A stretch of DNA of 58,048 nt from Chitinophaga terrae (ex Kim and Jung 2007) (GTDB lineage Bacteria; Bacteroidota; Bacteroidia; Chitinophagales; Chitinophagaceae), in NCBI RefSeq assembly GCF_900107795.1, contig NZ_FNRL01000001.1, positions 1 through 58,048 of the forward strand. Direction: 5' to 3'. Each line of letters opens with the position of its first letter. Within the stretch, counting starts at the first letter, position 1. Below, piece after piece: positions 48,165-57,040 of the stretch. The notes under the pieces are model-generated. The model worked only from the letters and a program-made list of their open reading frames with translations, was not told where the DNA came from and did no database searches. A program made the translations under genes and the position numbers.

Positions 48165-49523
48165 ATGATCAAATACTTTTTATTCTTCATTTCATTCATA
48201 TATTTTCAAAACGCTTCCGGGCAAGAATATCTTTCGAAAAGCGAAGCCATTGAAGACATCGATCACTACACCCGTACCATGCAGGCTTCTCATTACAATC
48301 CCTTTTTCTATATCACCAAACAGGAATACGAGAAACAACTCAACACACTGAAGGGGATGTTGGGGGATTCCATCCCGGTAAAACAATTTGCACTGCTGCT
48401 GCATAAGATCACGTCGCTGCTCAACGATGCCCATAGTACCTTGCAGCTTAGTCAACCGGTTTTTGGAGAAGAATATAAAAAGACACAGTTCTTTCCTTAT
48501 AAACTGATCCATCATGGCAACAAGTTGTATGCACCTGTTGGAACTGACATTCCCGCCGGCAGTGAAATTGTTGCTATCAACGGGCAAAAGATCCCGGAAC
48601 TCTACAGCGACATACAAAAAATAATTCCGGGAGTAGCAGCTTTTAAAGCCGAAGCAGCCTGCCGCCTTTTCTCCTATTTTGTATTCCTGCATGATATAAA
48701 GCCGCCGTTTACAGTAGAGTACCGTGCCCCAGAAAATAAACCCGGTAAAATAACCATCAACGAAGGCGTTACCTACAGAGCTGCCCTGTCAGCCAATTTC
48801 CCGCATATCGCCAAGCCTTTCGATTTTAAGATCATAGATACAAAGCTTGCCTGCCTGGATATACGTACGCTGAGTGCAGGTATTAGCCAGTTGAAAGCCT
48901 TCCTGGATACCAGCTTCGCAGCTATAAAGGCACAGGACATCCATACGCTGGCCATAGATCTCCGTCAAAACAGCGGGGGCAATACAGAGCTGGGCGAACT
49001 GCTTTTCAGTTACATCACCCGCCGTCCTTTTTCGTTTGGCGCCAAGCACTGGAAGATCAGCCAGGCCTATAAAGATGTATTAATTGCAAATGGAGATACT
49101 GCAGAGGTTTACCTGCAAAAGCCCAATGGAAGCACCTGGCAGGATGCGGCAGTATGCAAGCCCCGCGAAAATAAGTTCAAAAGTGACGTTGTTTTCGATG
49201 GCAAAGTTTATTTCATCACAGGCCCATTCACCTTCTCCAGCGCTATGGCAGTTGCGGATGTAGTGAAAACATACAACCTGGGAACTCTTATTGGAGAAGC
49301 GCCCGGGGAAAGAGCGATGGACTTCGGAGAGGCATTCAGCATTCAACTTCCTCACAGCAAATTCAGGATACAGTCCACAACTTCGTTTAGCCTCGGCGCC
49401 CGGTGCGGTGAAACAAAAAACAGGCTGGTAGAACCGGATATTCTTTTACAGGCTACCTTACCTGAAAAAGTGGAGCAGAACGACCCGGTGATGAAATACC
49501 TGTTGAAGAATACCATAAAATAA
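48165..49523 (+). CDS. Secreted S41 family peptidase
   Basis: 452 residues with a signal peptide (about 1-19, ending ASG-QE). A helical N-terminal region (LLHKITSLLNDAHSTLQLSQ) leads to a PDZ-like insert (IPAGSEIVAINGQKIPEL) and the C-terminal processing-peptidase domain (about 220-430) with IDLRQNSGGNTELGELLFSY and the nucleophile region VYFITGPFTFSSAMAVADVV. Acts in the periplasm or outside on proteins or peptides. A GH43 gene follows at once on the same strand. Confidence 0.9.
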   Translation: MIKYFLFFISFIYFQNASGQEYLSKSEAIEDIDHYTRTMQASHYNPFFYITKQEYEKQLNTLKGMLGDSIPVKQFALLLHKITSLLNDAHSTLQLSQPVFGEEYKKTQFFPYKLIHHGNKLYAPVGTDIPAGSEIVAINGQKIPELYSDIQKIIPGVAAFKAEAACRLFSYFVFLHDIKPPFTVEYRAPENKPGKITINEGVTYRAALSANFPHIAKPFDFKIIDTKLACLDIRTLSAGISQLKAFLDTSFAAIKAQDIHTLAIDLRQNSGGNTELGELLFSYITRRPFSFGAKHWKISQAYKDVLIANGDTAEVYLQKPNGSTWQDAAVCKPRENKFKSDVVFDGKVYFITGPFTFSSAMAVADVVKTYNLGTLIGEAPGERAMDFGEAFSIQLPHSKFRIQSTTSFSLGARCGETKNRLVEPDILLQATLPEKVEQNDPVMKYLLKNTIK

Positions 49524-49601
49524 GCGATGATCCAACATAAAAAAAAACAGCGTTTTGTTGCAACACTGGTAAATCTCAGGAATGATTATTATTTTAACCC
49601 C

Positions 49602-50576
49602 ATGTGGTTTACTTCTTACAGATATTTACGCGCTGTGGCCATTATTTCCGCTTTTATGGCTGTTACAGTTACAGGCAAGGCCCAGCAACCCTCTATTTTC
49701 CTTGCCGACCCTACCATCTTCGCCGACAAGGGAACATTTTATTTATACGGAACCGGCAGCAGCCAGGGCTTTCCCTATTACACCTCGGCAGATGGAAAAA
49801 TATGGCGGCAGGAAAAAGATTCAACCCGTCGCCTTGCCCTGAAACGCGGAGAGGCCTATGGCAATACCGGTTTTTGGGCGCCCCAGGTATTTAAACGGGG
49901 AAACAATTACTACATGGCCTATACGGCCAACGAACAGATTGCGATTGCCAGGGCTACAAGTCCGGCCGGCCCATTTAAACAGGATACCCTCTTATCGCTG
50001 AGCAGTTCAGGAAAACAGATCGACCCGTTCGTATTTTTCGACGAAAGCGGCAAGATATACCTCTACCATGTTAAACTGCAAAAGGGAAACCGGATCTTCG
50101 TTGCAGAAATGAAACCAGACCTGAGCGACGTGATACCCGGCACAGCTCATGAATGTATTTCCAGTACCGAAAAATGGGAAAACACGGCCAATGCCGAATG
50201 GCCGGTAGCGGAAGGACCTACAGTTATGAAACATAAAAACCTCTACTACCTCATTTACTCGGCCAATGATTTCCGGAATAAAGATTACGCCGTCGGGTAT
50301 GCTACTTCTTCTTCCCCAACAGGGCCCTGGAAGAAATATCCAGGCAACCCGATAATCAGCCGGCACACGGTGGGATACAACGGTACCGGGCATGGAGATG
50401 TGTTCTACGGCAAGGATGGCAGTATGTACTATGTTTTCCATACCCATCGCTCCCCCGATACAGTAGCTCCCCGGGCTACTGCCGCTGTAAAGCTGCGGTT
50501 TCGTTCAACCGCCAACGGGGAAGACGTACTGGAAGCAGACAGTAAATCCTTCCGGTGGCTGGAAGTAGCGCGTTAA
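49602..50576 (+). CDS. Glycoside hydrolase family 43 protein (secreted)
   Basis: 324 residues from 49602, with a signal peptide (YLRAVAIISAFMAVTVTGKA-QQ). Five-bladed propeller GH43 features: catalytic base Asp in FLADPTIFADKGTFYLYGTG, pKa-tuning Asp in QIDPFVFFDESGKIYLY, and acid Glu in EWPVAEGPTVMKHKNLYYLI. Family members cleave arabinan, xylan or related beta/alpha linkages in plant polymers. The frame is open from ATG 49527, only 3 nt after the peptidase stop; 49602 is preferred because it begins directly before the signal peptide. Specificity cannot be read. Confidence 0.88.
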   Translation: MWFTSYRYLRAVAIISAFMAVTVTGKAQQPSIFLADPTIFADKGTFYLYGTGSSQGFPYYTSADGKIWRQEKDSTRRLALKRGEAYGNTGFWAPQVFKRGNNYYMAYTANEQIAIARATSPAGPFKQDTLLSLSSSGKQIDPFVFFDESGKIYLYHVKLQKGNRIFVAEMKPDLSDVIPGTAHECISSTEKWENTANAEWPVAEGPTVMKHKNLYYLIYSANDFRNKDYAVGYATSSSPTGPWKKYPGNPIISRHTVGYNGTGHGDVFYGKDGSMYYVFHTHRSPDTVAPRATAAVKLRFRSTANGEDVLEADSKSFRWLEVAR

Positions 50577-50592
50577 GCGGATCACATCTCTT

Positions 50593-50621
50593 CAGCGTTG
50601 CCGCTACTCCTGGCAACGCTG
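50593..50621 (+). terminator. Hairpin after the GH43 gene
   Basis: CAGCGTTGCC / GGCAACGCTG, a perfect 10-bp stem with a 9-nt loop, 16 nt after the stop. The following TTACATTTGG is a weak T-run. Confidence 0.65.
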
Positions 50622-50721
50622 TTACATTTGGATTAATTAGTTGCTGAAATCATTAAAAAGTTATAGGCAGAAAAAATTTACACCGGGCAAGACGATGGCT
50701 ATTCAGAAAATAGATTTTTTG

Positions 50722-51861
50722 CTACTTTAAAAAGTCCGCAAAGAAGCTGCGCAAGACTTTAGGTCCCTCTTCCGGATCGTATATAAAACTATGGGAACCT
50801 TTCCTGATAGTCTGAAATTTCCATCCAACGGCTTTCTTTTTATTCTGGTTGTATATCCTGATAACATCCTCATACCTGAAGGTTTCGTCGTCTTTCGAGT
50901 GAAGGGTATATAACGGATGTGCGGAAGTTATTTTGCTGAAATCAATCTCCCCTATTTTCAGAACCGGGTTGGCAGCAAATGCATAGAATGCCCTGAAGGG
51001 AGTTGATTCCCGGGAAGCAAACCAGAAAGTGGCGGTGCCGCCGTTAGACATTCCTCCCAGGTATATTCTTGCAGTATCAACATTATATCTTTCTTCTACC
51101 TTCTTTACAATAGTAAAAACATTCTCAAATGCCTTAACCTGGTTCACCCAACCAAAGTCTTTCCTGGCAAAAGGATAAATAATAATGCTGTGAAACTGTT
51201 CGCCGATGGAAAATATCGGTTCTGTAGCAACATTGGGATCTTTATAATAATATTCACTGACAGCATTTACTCCGCCATGCAGAAAAACTATGGCAGTAGC
51301 AGGTTTAGACGGGTCGTAACCTTTAGGCACATATACGATATATGGCGCCTGCTGTTCATCCGCCTCTGTAAAATACAAGGCAAAGCCTTCTGGCGCCTTT
51401 TGAAACGGTACCTGTGCTTGTATTTGATGGTCGACGATGGATTTATTCCAGGTTTCCGTTGCTTCCTTTCTTTGCTTTTCCTTTACAGCCAAGCGCTGTT
51501 TCATCTCCTTCAAGATGGCCTTAAAATCGTCGGTTTCGGAAATGTTCTTAAAAGACTCGTTGGTTTCCAGGTACCTGATCTCTTCCTGGTCTTTGCCCAG
51601 CCCCAGCTCATAGCTTTTCCTCAGCCATTTGAGCGCAAGCGGGATGTCGTTACAATTGGCGGCGGCGCTTACCCCGCTTATATAATCGTACTGCCCAGGG
51701 GTTGCTTTTTGGGAAAAGGCAGCTTTTAAGTTAACCAGGGCTGCGCAATAGTCTTTTTTGTTTAAGTTGCTGGCTGCACTTGCCCTCAGTTCCTCAAAAG
51801 ATTGTGAAAATGCGAGATTGCAAAACAACAGGAACGGTAATACCAGGAATTTCATGTTCAA
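50722..51861 (-). CDS. Secreted alpha/beta hydrolase with N-terminal TPR-like region
   Basis: 379 residues with a signal peptide (about 1-19). Helices at about 20-130 look like two or three TPR-type repeats (CAALVNLKAAFSQKA; CNDIPLALKWLRKSYELGLG). The hydrolase domain shows AIVFLHGGVNAVSEYYYKD, the elbow YLGGMSNGGTATFW (Ser nucleophile), the acid region HSKDDETFRYED and the histidine in KGSHSFIYD. It resembles PHB-depolymerase/feruloyl-esterase-type secreted esterases; the substrate is unknown. It stands alone, divergent from another alpha/beta hydrolase. Confidence 0.87.
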   Translation of the reverse strand: MNMKFLVLPFLLFCNLAFSQSFEELRASAASNLNKKDYCAALVNLKAAFSQKATPGQYDYISGVSAAANCNDIPLALKWLRKSYELGLGKDQEEIRYLETNESFKNISETDDFKAILKEMKQRLAVKEKQRKEATETWNKSIVDHQIQAQVPFQKAPEGFALYFTEADEQQAPYIVYVPKGYDPSKPATAIVFLHGGVNAVSEYYYKDPNVATEPIFSIGEQFHSIIIYPFARKDFGWVNQVKAFENVFTIVKKVEERYNVDTARIYLGGMSNGGTATFWFASRESTPFRAFYAFAANPVLKIGEIDFSKITSAHPLYTLHSKDDETFRYEDVIRIYNQNKKKAVGWKFQTIRKGSHSFIYDPEEGPKVLRSFFADFLK

Positions 51862-52081
51862 ATTACATATTCCATAAGTTACTTATCATTTTCAAATTTG
51901 CCAATTTTTAGTTCAGTGTAACGACATTGGCGCCGGGCAGCACTCGTCGGATACTGAACCTGATAAATGATATTTTGTCGGGATTTACCGCTAAAGTTGT
52001 CGTTTTCACACAGTATCAAATCCTAAAATACTCCGCACCTTTGTATTGTCACTAACAACCAAACTAAACTCGGGCAACTTT

Positions 52082-52954
52082 ATGAAAAATTTACTCAACA
52101 CAGGAAATCTTATAAAATCACTCATAATCGCAATCATTATGACCGCAGCATCTTCATCAAATGCGCAACAGATCAAACCTACCAGCAGCGGCTATGCACC
52201 TGCCAATGGTATCGAAGTTTATTACGAAGTATATGGCGAAGGTATGCCTATCATTCTGCTACATGGCGCTTACTATACCATAGAGTTGAATTGGGGCAGG
52301 TTAATACCGGAACTGGCCAAAACAAGAAAGGTAATTGCTATAGAACTGCAAGGCCATGGGCATACCCCGTATTCAGACAGGAAACTGTCCCGGGCTACTT
52401 TAGCCAGCGATGTAGAGAAAGTAATGGATTACCTGAAAATTGACAGCGCCGATGTAGCTGGTTACAGTTTTGGCGGCCAGGTAGCCTACCAGTTTGCCAT
52501 ACAAAGCCCTAAACGGTTAAGAAAATTGGTCATCATTTCCGCTGCCTATAAAAGTGAAGGCTGGGTACCGGAAGTGATCAATGGTTTCAAAAAATTAAAG
52601 CCAGAGCTTTTCGCTAATTCGCCCTTACAAGCGGCCTATGACGCCGTAGCCCCGGATAAAACAAAATGGACAAAATTCCTGGAACAGATGATGGCCTCCG
52701 CCGGACAGCCTTTCAACCTGGGAGACGACAATATCGCGAAGATCACGGCGCCTGTGTTAATTATATCAGGAGACAATGATGGGATGGATAAGGTTGAACT
52801 GGCAAAAACATATAAGCTGTTGGGAGGAAATGTTGCCGCAGACCTGCAGCCGATGCCGAAATCACATTTAGCCATTGTTCCCAACCAAAGCCATGTTAGC
52901 CTGATGCAGCAGACGAAGACGATATTGGATTATTTGAACGGTTTTCTTCAGTAA
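52082..52954 (+). CDS. Secreted alpha/beta hydrolase
   Basis: 290 residues with a signal peptide (about 1-30, ending SNAQQ). Classical alpha/beta hydrolase: GMPIILLHGAYYTIELNW (oxyanion region), ELQGHGHTPYS, nucleophile elbow VAGYSFGGQVAYQFA (Ser about 132), acid in LIISGDNDGMDKVE and histidine in IVPNQSHVSLMQ. ATG at 52082 is chosen over the TTG at 52046, which lies within a likely promoter (CACCTTTG near 52037). Similar proteins hydrolyse esters or lactones; substrate unknown. Confidence 0.88.
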   Translation: MKNLLNTGNLIKSLIIAIIMTAASSSNAQQIKPTSSGYAPANGIEVYYEVYGEGMPIILLHGAYYTIELNWGRLIPELAKTRKVIAIELQGHGHTPYSDRKLSRATLASDVEKVMDYLKIDSADVAGYSFGGQVAYQFAIQSPKRLRKLVIISAAYKSEGWVPEVINGFKKLKPELFANSPLQAAYDAVAPDKTKWTKFLEQMMASAGQPFNLGDDNIAKITAPVLIISGDNDGMDKVELAKTYKLLGGNVAADLQPMPKSHLAIVPNQSHVSLMQQTKTILDYLNGFLQ

Positions 52955-53028
52955 TGGAAGATGGGCATAGTTTGACTGCTGTAAGCGAAAAACACTGATC
53001 TCATTACCAATCTCTGAACTCTTGATAT

Positions 53029-53060
53029 AAAAGCCTTTGGATAATCTCCGAAGGCTTTTT
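53029..53060 (+). terminator. Intrinsic terminator after the alpha/beta hydrolase
   Basis: AAAGCCTTTGGA / TCCGAAGGCTTT with a 5-nt loop and one mismatch, followed by TTG. A very similar hairpin lies at the right edge of the window (58024 onward). Confidence 0.75.
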
Positions 53061-53165
53061 GTATTCTGCGGGAAATGGGGATTAGGTTCGACCCGGGATT
53101 CTACGGCGATTTTCTGTTAGCCTTGTAAAGCAAGAAGCTGTATTTTTATAAACAGCAACTAACCA

Positions 53166-54035
53166 GTGATCGTGGATAAGGTAAAAAAACATAGGCTACC
53201 AACACATTTCAGCCAGAACAGCAAACTGCCCATCCGGGTGGTGTCGCCTGCTTTTGGGCATTTGTCGGAAGAAGCGGCTAAAAATTATCAGCCGAGCCAG
53301 CGACTCTCTTACTATTTCTTCCTGTTCGTCCTGAAAGGTTCTTGCCAATATAGGGTCGACGGGGAAAAAATTACAGTGGAAAAAAATGAAATGTTGTTCT
53401 CCCTTCCTAACCAGTTCCAGGACTTCCCTGAAAACTTACAGGGAAGGGACTATTACAAACTCGGATTCGATGATGAATGTCTTTACCGCCTGCCTGGAAA
53501 ATTTCCGTTCCTTTTGAATCCCCTCAGCCAGCAAAAGATCTGTTTTTTACCTGGTGCTGCAAACCGGCTGCAGGCTATATTTAAAATCCTGACAGGTCTG
53601 CTGCGTACCACTGATAGCGATCCTGATCTTATCCTCGCCTACCTGAACAGCCTGCTCGCAGAAATCAATTCAGCCTATTTCAGGTCGCAGAAATGGCCCA
53701 GGGGTGAAGAGATTGATAAGTTCATCGAGTTCAAGGTGTTTGTTGAGTCTAATTTCACAAGTCAACCCTCCATAACCACCATTGCAGAGGAGCTGGCACT
53801 CGGAGACGATGCTTTGTATCGTATTGTAAAAAAACACTCGGGCCTTTCGCCGAAGGAGTTTATAACCCAACGCCTGATTTTAGAGGCTATGCGCCGTATA
53901 CACCATCAGCAGAGTACTTCCGTAAAGGAGTTGGCTTACGAGCTCGGTTTTAACGATCCAGGTTATTTCTCCCGCTTGTTCAAAAAAGTTACCGGTAAGA
54001 CAGTGGCAGCTTTTTACCAGGATTTGTCCGGATAA
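53166..54035 (+). CDS. AraC family transcriptional regulator (cupin-type sensor)
   Basis: 289 residues from a GTG (a second GTG lies two codons on). An AraC_binding/cupin-like domain at about 45-130 (YYFFLFVLKGSCQYRVDGEK, NEMLFSLPNQFQDFP) is followed by an AraC double HTH at about 190-285 (TTIAEELALGDDALYRIVKK; STSVKELAYELGFNDPGYFS). It is a different subfamily from the three LPKP regulators. An epimerase-like gene begins 69 nt downstream and is the likely target. Confidence 0.9.
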   Translation: MIVDKVKKHRLPTHFSQNSKLPIRVVSPAFGHLSEEAAKNYQPSQRLSYYFFLFVLKGSCQYRVDGEKITVEKNEMLFSLPNQFQDFPENLQGRDYYKLGFDDECLYRLPGKFPFLLNPLSQQKICFLPGAANRLQAIFKILTGLLRTTDSDPDLILAYLNSLLAEINSAYFRSQKWPRGEEIDKFIEFKVFVESNFTSQPSITTIAEELALGDDALYRIVKKHSGLSPKEFITQRLILEAMRRIHHQQSTSVKELAYELGFNDPGYFSRLFKKVTGKTVAAFYQDLSG

Positions 54036-54104
54036 AAACGGTTTTTGTCCGACTTCCGCCAATTGATTAACCAGACATTTGTGTTCATAAAAATCTTGAA
54101 ATTT

Positions 54105-54932
54105 ATGAACAAACAATCTGGTAAAATCCTGGTAACCGGTGCAACAGGCCTTGTTGGCTCGCGGCTGCTGCGCCGACTGGTGGAATCAGGCTATGAGTGT
54201 GCAGCATTAGTGCGTGGGAAGCAGGTTACTGCTGGCGCAACAGCTATCGAAGGAGATCTTTTTGATACCGTAAGCCTTGAACAGGCTGTGAAAGATACAA
54301 TAGCGATCATTCATCTTGCGGCAGTGTTCCGCTCTGCAGACACTGACCTGATCTGGAAGAGCAACCTTGATGGAACGCGCAACCTGATCAATGCGGTGAA
54401 GAAAAATGCCCCAGGCGCGCGCTTCATCATGGCAAGTACGAACCATGTGTATAACATCGATAATCCGCACCCTGGCCGGGAGGATGATGCGCTCAACCCA
54501 CAACATGCCTATCCCGCCAGCAAAGTCGCGGCTGAAAATGTGCTGCGTGAGAGCGGGTTGAAATGGGCCGTATTGCGCTTTCCTTTTGTGTATGGCGATG
54601 GCGACGGCCATCTCGAAGAACTTCCCAAACATGTATTGGCAGCTAATTTTCATCCGGCTATGAGAATGAGCACGATCCATCACCGCGACATCTACACTGC
54701 AATGAAAATGGCCCTTGACGGGAAAATGGATGGACGCATTGTCAACATATCCGATGAAGCCCCAACGTCGTTCTATGAGTTGTTGAAAATAGTAGGGCAA
54801 CCTATGGCGTCATCATCCAAACCTCTCACAAATCCCTGGTATCTGCATGCCGACAGTTCACTGGCGCGAAGCCTGGGTTTTCGCCCGTCTGTGAGAACAG
54901 TGTACCAGGCGATTGAAGAAAAGCTACTCTAA
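54105..54932 (+). CDS. NAD-dependent epimerase/dehydratase family protein
   Basis: 275 residues, extended SDR type: KILVTGATGLVGSRLLRRLV at about 7-26 binds NAD(P), AIHLAAVFRSADTD at about 85, then ASTNHVYNIDNPHP and an active-site YPASKVAAENVLRE (Tyr/Lys) at about 143. Length is at the short end for sugar epimerases, so a general carbonyl or flavonoid-reductase-like enzyme is equally likely. ATG at 54105 follows the AraC gene; the frame opens earlier at 54045 without a good start. Confidence 0.87.
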   Translation: MNKQSGKILVTGATGLVGSRLLRRLVESGYECAALVRGKQVTAGATAIEGDLFDTVSLEQAVKDTIAIIHLAAVFRSADTDLIWKSNLDGTRNLINAVKKNAPGARFIMASTNHVYNIDNPHPGREDDALNPQHAYPASKVAAENVLRESGLKWAVLRFPFVYGDGDGHLEELPKHVLAANFHPAMRMSTIHHRDIYTAMKMALDGKMDGRIVNISDEAPTSFYELLKIVGQPMASSSKPLTNPWYLHADSSLARSLGFRPSVRTVYQAIEEKLL

Positions 54933-55209
54933 AATCAATCCAGTCCAGACGTCATGTGCCGGTAATCGGCCTGGGCTATCCGGGTGTCACAGGCTTCCTT
55001 GGCAGTAATGGCTGAAGAGAGCTTGGCGGCAGAATTCAAGCCACAATGACGGTCAGATTGTTTTTACGAAACGCATCAGCGCAACACCCTAAAATCGTCA
55101 TTTCTGCTACGCTGAAAAAAGTATGGTTTCGACTAAACCAAACATGGATTTGGATAAATTTTTTTCCCCGTTACAGCGGTACTTTGTATCCATAAAAAGC
55201 AACCAGCAT
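54933..55209. other. Intergenic region, no gene recognised
   Basis: 277 bp. A TACTTTG element (55180-55186) 24 nt before the ATG at 55210 resembles a -7 box with one base missing. Short open fragments on both strands (for example one ending in ADYRHMTSGLD on the minus strand at its left end) may be remnants but match nothing I know. Confidence 0.4.
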
Positions 55210-56100
55210 ATGAAAGTATTTGTTACAGGAGCCTCCGGCTTCGTAGGTACCGCTGTTGTGCAGGAATTATTAAACGCCGGTCACCAGGTATTGGGGCTGG
55301 CGCGTTCAAAAGCATCAGCAGAGAAATTAGAAGCGGCAGGCGTTCAAGTTCATTACGGCGACCTGGAAGACCTGGACAGCCTTCGACAAGGTGCAGCCGA
55401 AAGCGATGGTGTGATCCATTGTGGTTTTGTCCATGATTTTACCCGCTTTGCCGAAGTTTGCGCGATCGATGAGCGGGCCATAGAAACAATAGCCAGTGTA
55501 CTGGCGGGTACAGACCGTCCGTTAATTGTCACTTCAGGTACCGCATTGGTAAGCCCCGGGAAAGTAGCGACCGAAGACATGCCATCACCATTCAACCCTG
55601 CCTGGCCCCGAGCTTCGGAACGGGCGGCAGAAGCAGCCGTAGCTGCAGGCGTACGTGCGGCTATCCTGCGCCTGGCGCCTTCGGTACATGGGAAAGAAGA
55701 TAAACACGGCTTTATCCCGATCCTGGTAAACCTGGCACGGGAAAAAGGTTTCTCAGCCTACATTGGCGAAGGCCGGAACCGCTGGAACGCCGGGCACCGG
55801 TTAGACGCTGCGCAGCTGTACCGTTTAGCGATCGAGCAAGCGACGCCCGGAGCGCGTTTCCACGCCAATACAGAAGAAGGTATACCCGTTAAAACCATTG
55901 CCGAAGCCATTGGAAAACAATTGAACCTGCCGGTAAAATCCATCCCCCCTGAACAAGCCGCCGAGTATTTTGGCTGGTTTGCCCATATGGCAGCCATCGA
56001 CTGCCCCGCTTCCAGCAAGTGGACGCAGGAGCGCCTGAACTGGCGCCCGTCAAACCCTCTCTTGTTGAATGATATTGAAAACGGCATTTATACCCAGTAA
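55210..56100 (+). CDS. NAD(P)-dependent extended SDR / epimerase-like oxidoreductase
   Basis: 296 residues: KVFVTGASGFVGTAVVQELL at about 2-21, LARSKASAEKL after the second strand, VIHCGFVHDFTRFAEVCAID at about 75 and VTSGTALVSPGKVATEDMP. The region where SDRs carry YxxxK reads WPRASERAAEAAVAAGVRAA, so the usual Tyr is replaced by Arg-Ala-Ser; this is normal in one atypical SDR branch. ATG at 55210 is chosen over an in-frame ATG at 55123 because the longer N terminus overlaps the promoter-like element. The next gene starts 1 nt after its stop. Confidence 0.87.
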   Translation: MKVFVTGASGFVGTAVVQELLNAGHQVLGLARSKASAEKLEAAGVQVHYGDLEDLDSLRQGAAESDGVIHCGFVHDFTRFAEVCAIDERAIETIASVLAGTDRPLIVTSGTALVSPGKVATEDMPSPFNPAWPRASERAAEAAVAAGVRAAILRLAPSVHGKEDKHGFIPILVNLAREKGFSAYIGEGRNRWNAGHRLDAAQLYRLAIEQATPGARFHANTEEGIPVKTIAEAIGKQLNLPVKSIPPEQAAEYFGWFAHMAAIDCPASSKWTQERLNWRPSNPLLLNDIENGIYTQ

Positions 56101-56101
56101 A

Positions 56102-57028
56102 ATGAAGCTTATTGTAACCGGTTCCCTGGGTAATATCGGCAAACCGCTGACGGAGATATTGGTAGCCCAGGGACACAATGTAACCGTAGTGAGTAGTGAC
56201 AGGAGTAAAAAGGCAGCCATTGAAGCCCTGGGGGCTTCGGCTGCCATCGGCTCCATTGCTGATGTTGATTTCCTTACCGCCGTATTCCGGGAGGCGGACG
56301 CGGTTTATGCCATGATCCCGCTCAGCTTTACAGAACCGGATCTTGGCGATTATTTACGCCGGATGGCACGGAATTATGTACAGGCATTAAAGGCTGCAAA
56401 GACGAAGCGCGTTGTCGTGATGAGTGGTTGGGTAGCCGACCTGGTAAAAGCCGAAAATGTGGAAAGCGAGTTTGAAGGCCTGGAGACTTCTATTACCATT
56501 ATGCGTCCCGGATCTTTTTATACAAACTTTTACCAGAGTATTGACCTGATAAAGGGCAAAGGCCTGATGGGCAAACTGCTTACGCTGCGCTATTCCGGCT
56601 TTTGGGCATTGTTGACGGGAAAAACCGGCTTGCTGATGGGCAACTATGGAGGGGATGACCGGATCATTTTTGTCTCGCCGCAAGACATTGCCGACGCAGT
56701 TGCCGAAGAACTTGTGTTGATGCCAGGGCAAAAGACTATCCGCTATGTGGGCAGTGAAGAACTGACCTGTAACGAAGCGGCCCGCATCATCGGAACGGCA
56801 ATCAACAAGCCCTGGCTGAAATGGGTGTTACTGACAGACAAAGCCATGCTGCAGGGGTTAAGAATGGCTAAAGTGCCCCAAAAACTGGCCGAAACTTTGG
56901 TGGAGATGCAGGCCGCCATGCACAGTGGCAAACCACTGGAAAATTTCCATCGAAATCAACCGAAAATGGGCAAAGTTAAACTTTCAGAATTCGCAAAGGA
57001 GTTCGCCCAGGTATACCAGCAAAAATAA
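56102..57028 (+). CDS. NmrA-like NAD(P)H-binding protein
   Basis: 308 residues of the NmrA/QOR2-type atypical SDR family: KLIVTGSLGNIGKPLTEILV at about 2-21, VVSSDRSKKAAIEALG after the second strand, AVYAMIPLSFTEPDLGDYL, and RVVVMSGWVADLVKAENVES in place of a classical Tyr/Lys site, then TIMRPGSFYTNFYQS. Family members are quinone reductases or redox sensors. It begins 1 nt after the previous gene's stop and is followed 12 nt later by an AraC gene, so three genes form one operon. Confidence 0.88.
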   Translation: MKLIVTGSLGNIGKPLTEILVAQGHNVTVVSSDRSKKAAIEALGASAAIGSIADVDFLTAVFREADAVYAMIPLSFTEPDLGDYLRRMARNYVQALKAAKTKRVVVMSGWVADLVKAENVESEFEGLETSITIMRPGSFYTNFYQSIDLIKGKGLMGKLLTLRYSGFWALLTGKTGLLMGNYGGDDRIIFVSPQDIADAVAEELVLMPGQKTIRYVGSEELTCNEAARIIGTAINKPWLKWVLLTDKAMLQGLRMAKVPQKLAETLVEMQAAMHSGKPLENFHRNQPKMGKVKLSEFAKEFAQVYQQK

Positions 57029-57040
57029 GTACCTTGTATT

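Noticed and set aside
55081..55186. A third copy of the tandem AraC site before the gene at 55210
   Set aside because: Only one partial GCTACG element is present, without the 21-bp partner or the 21-nt distance to TTTG.
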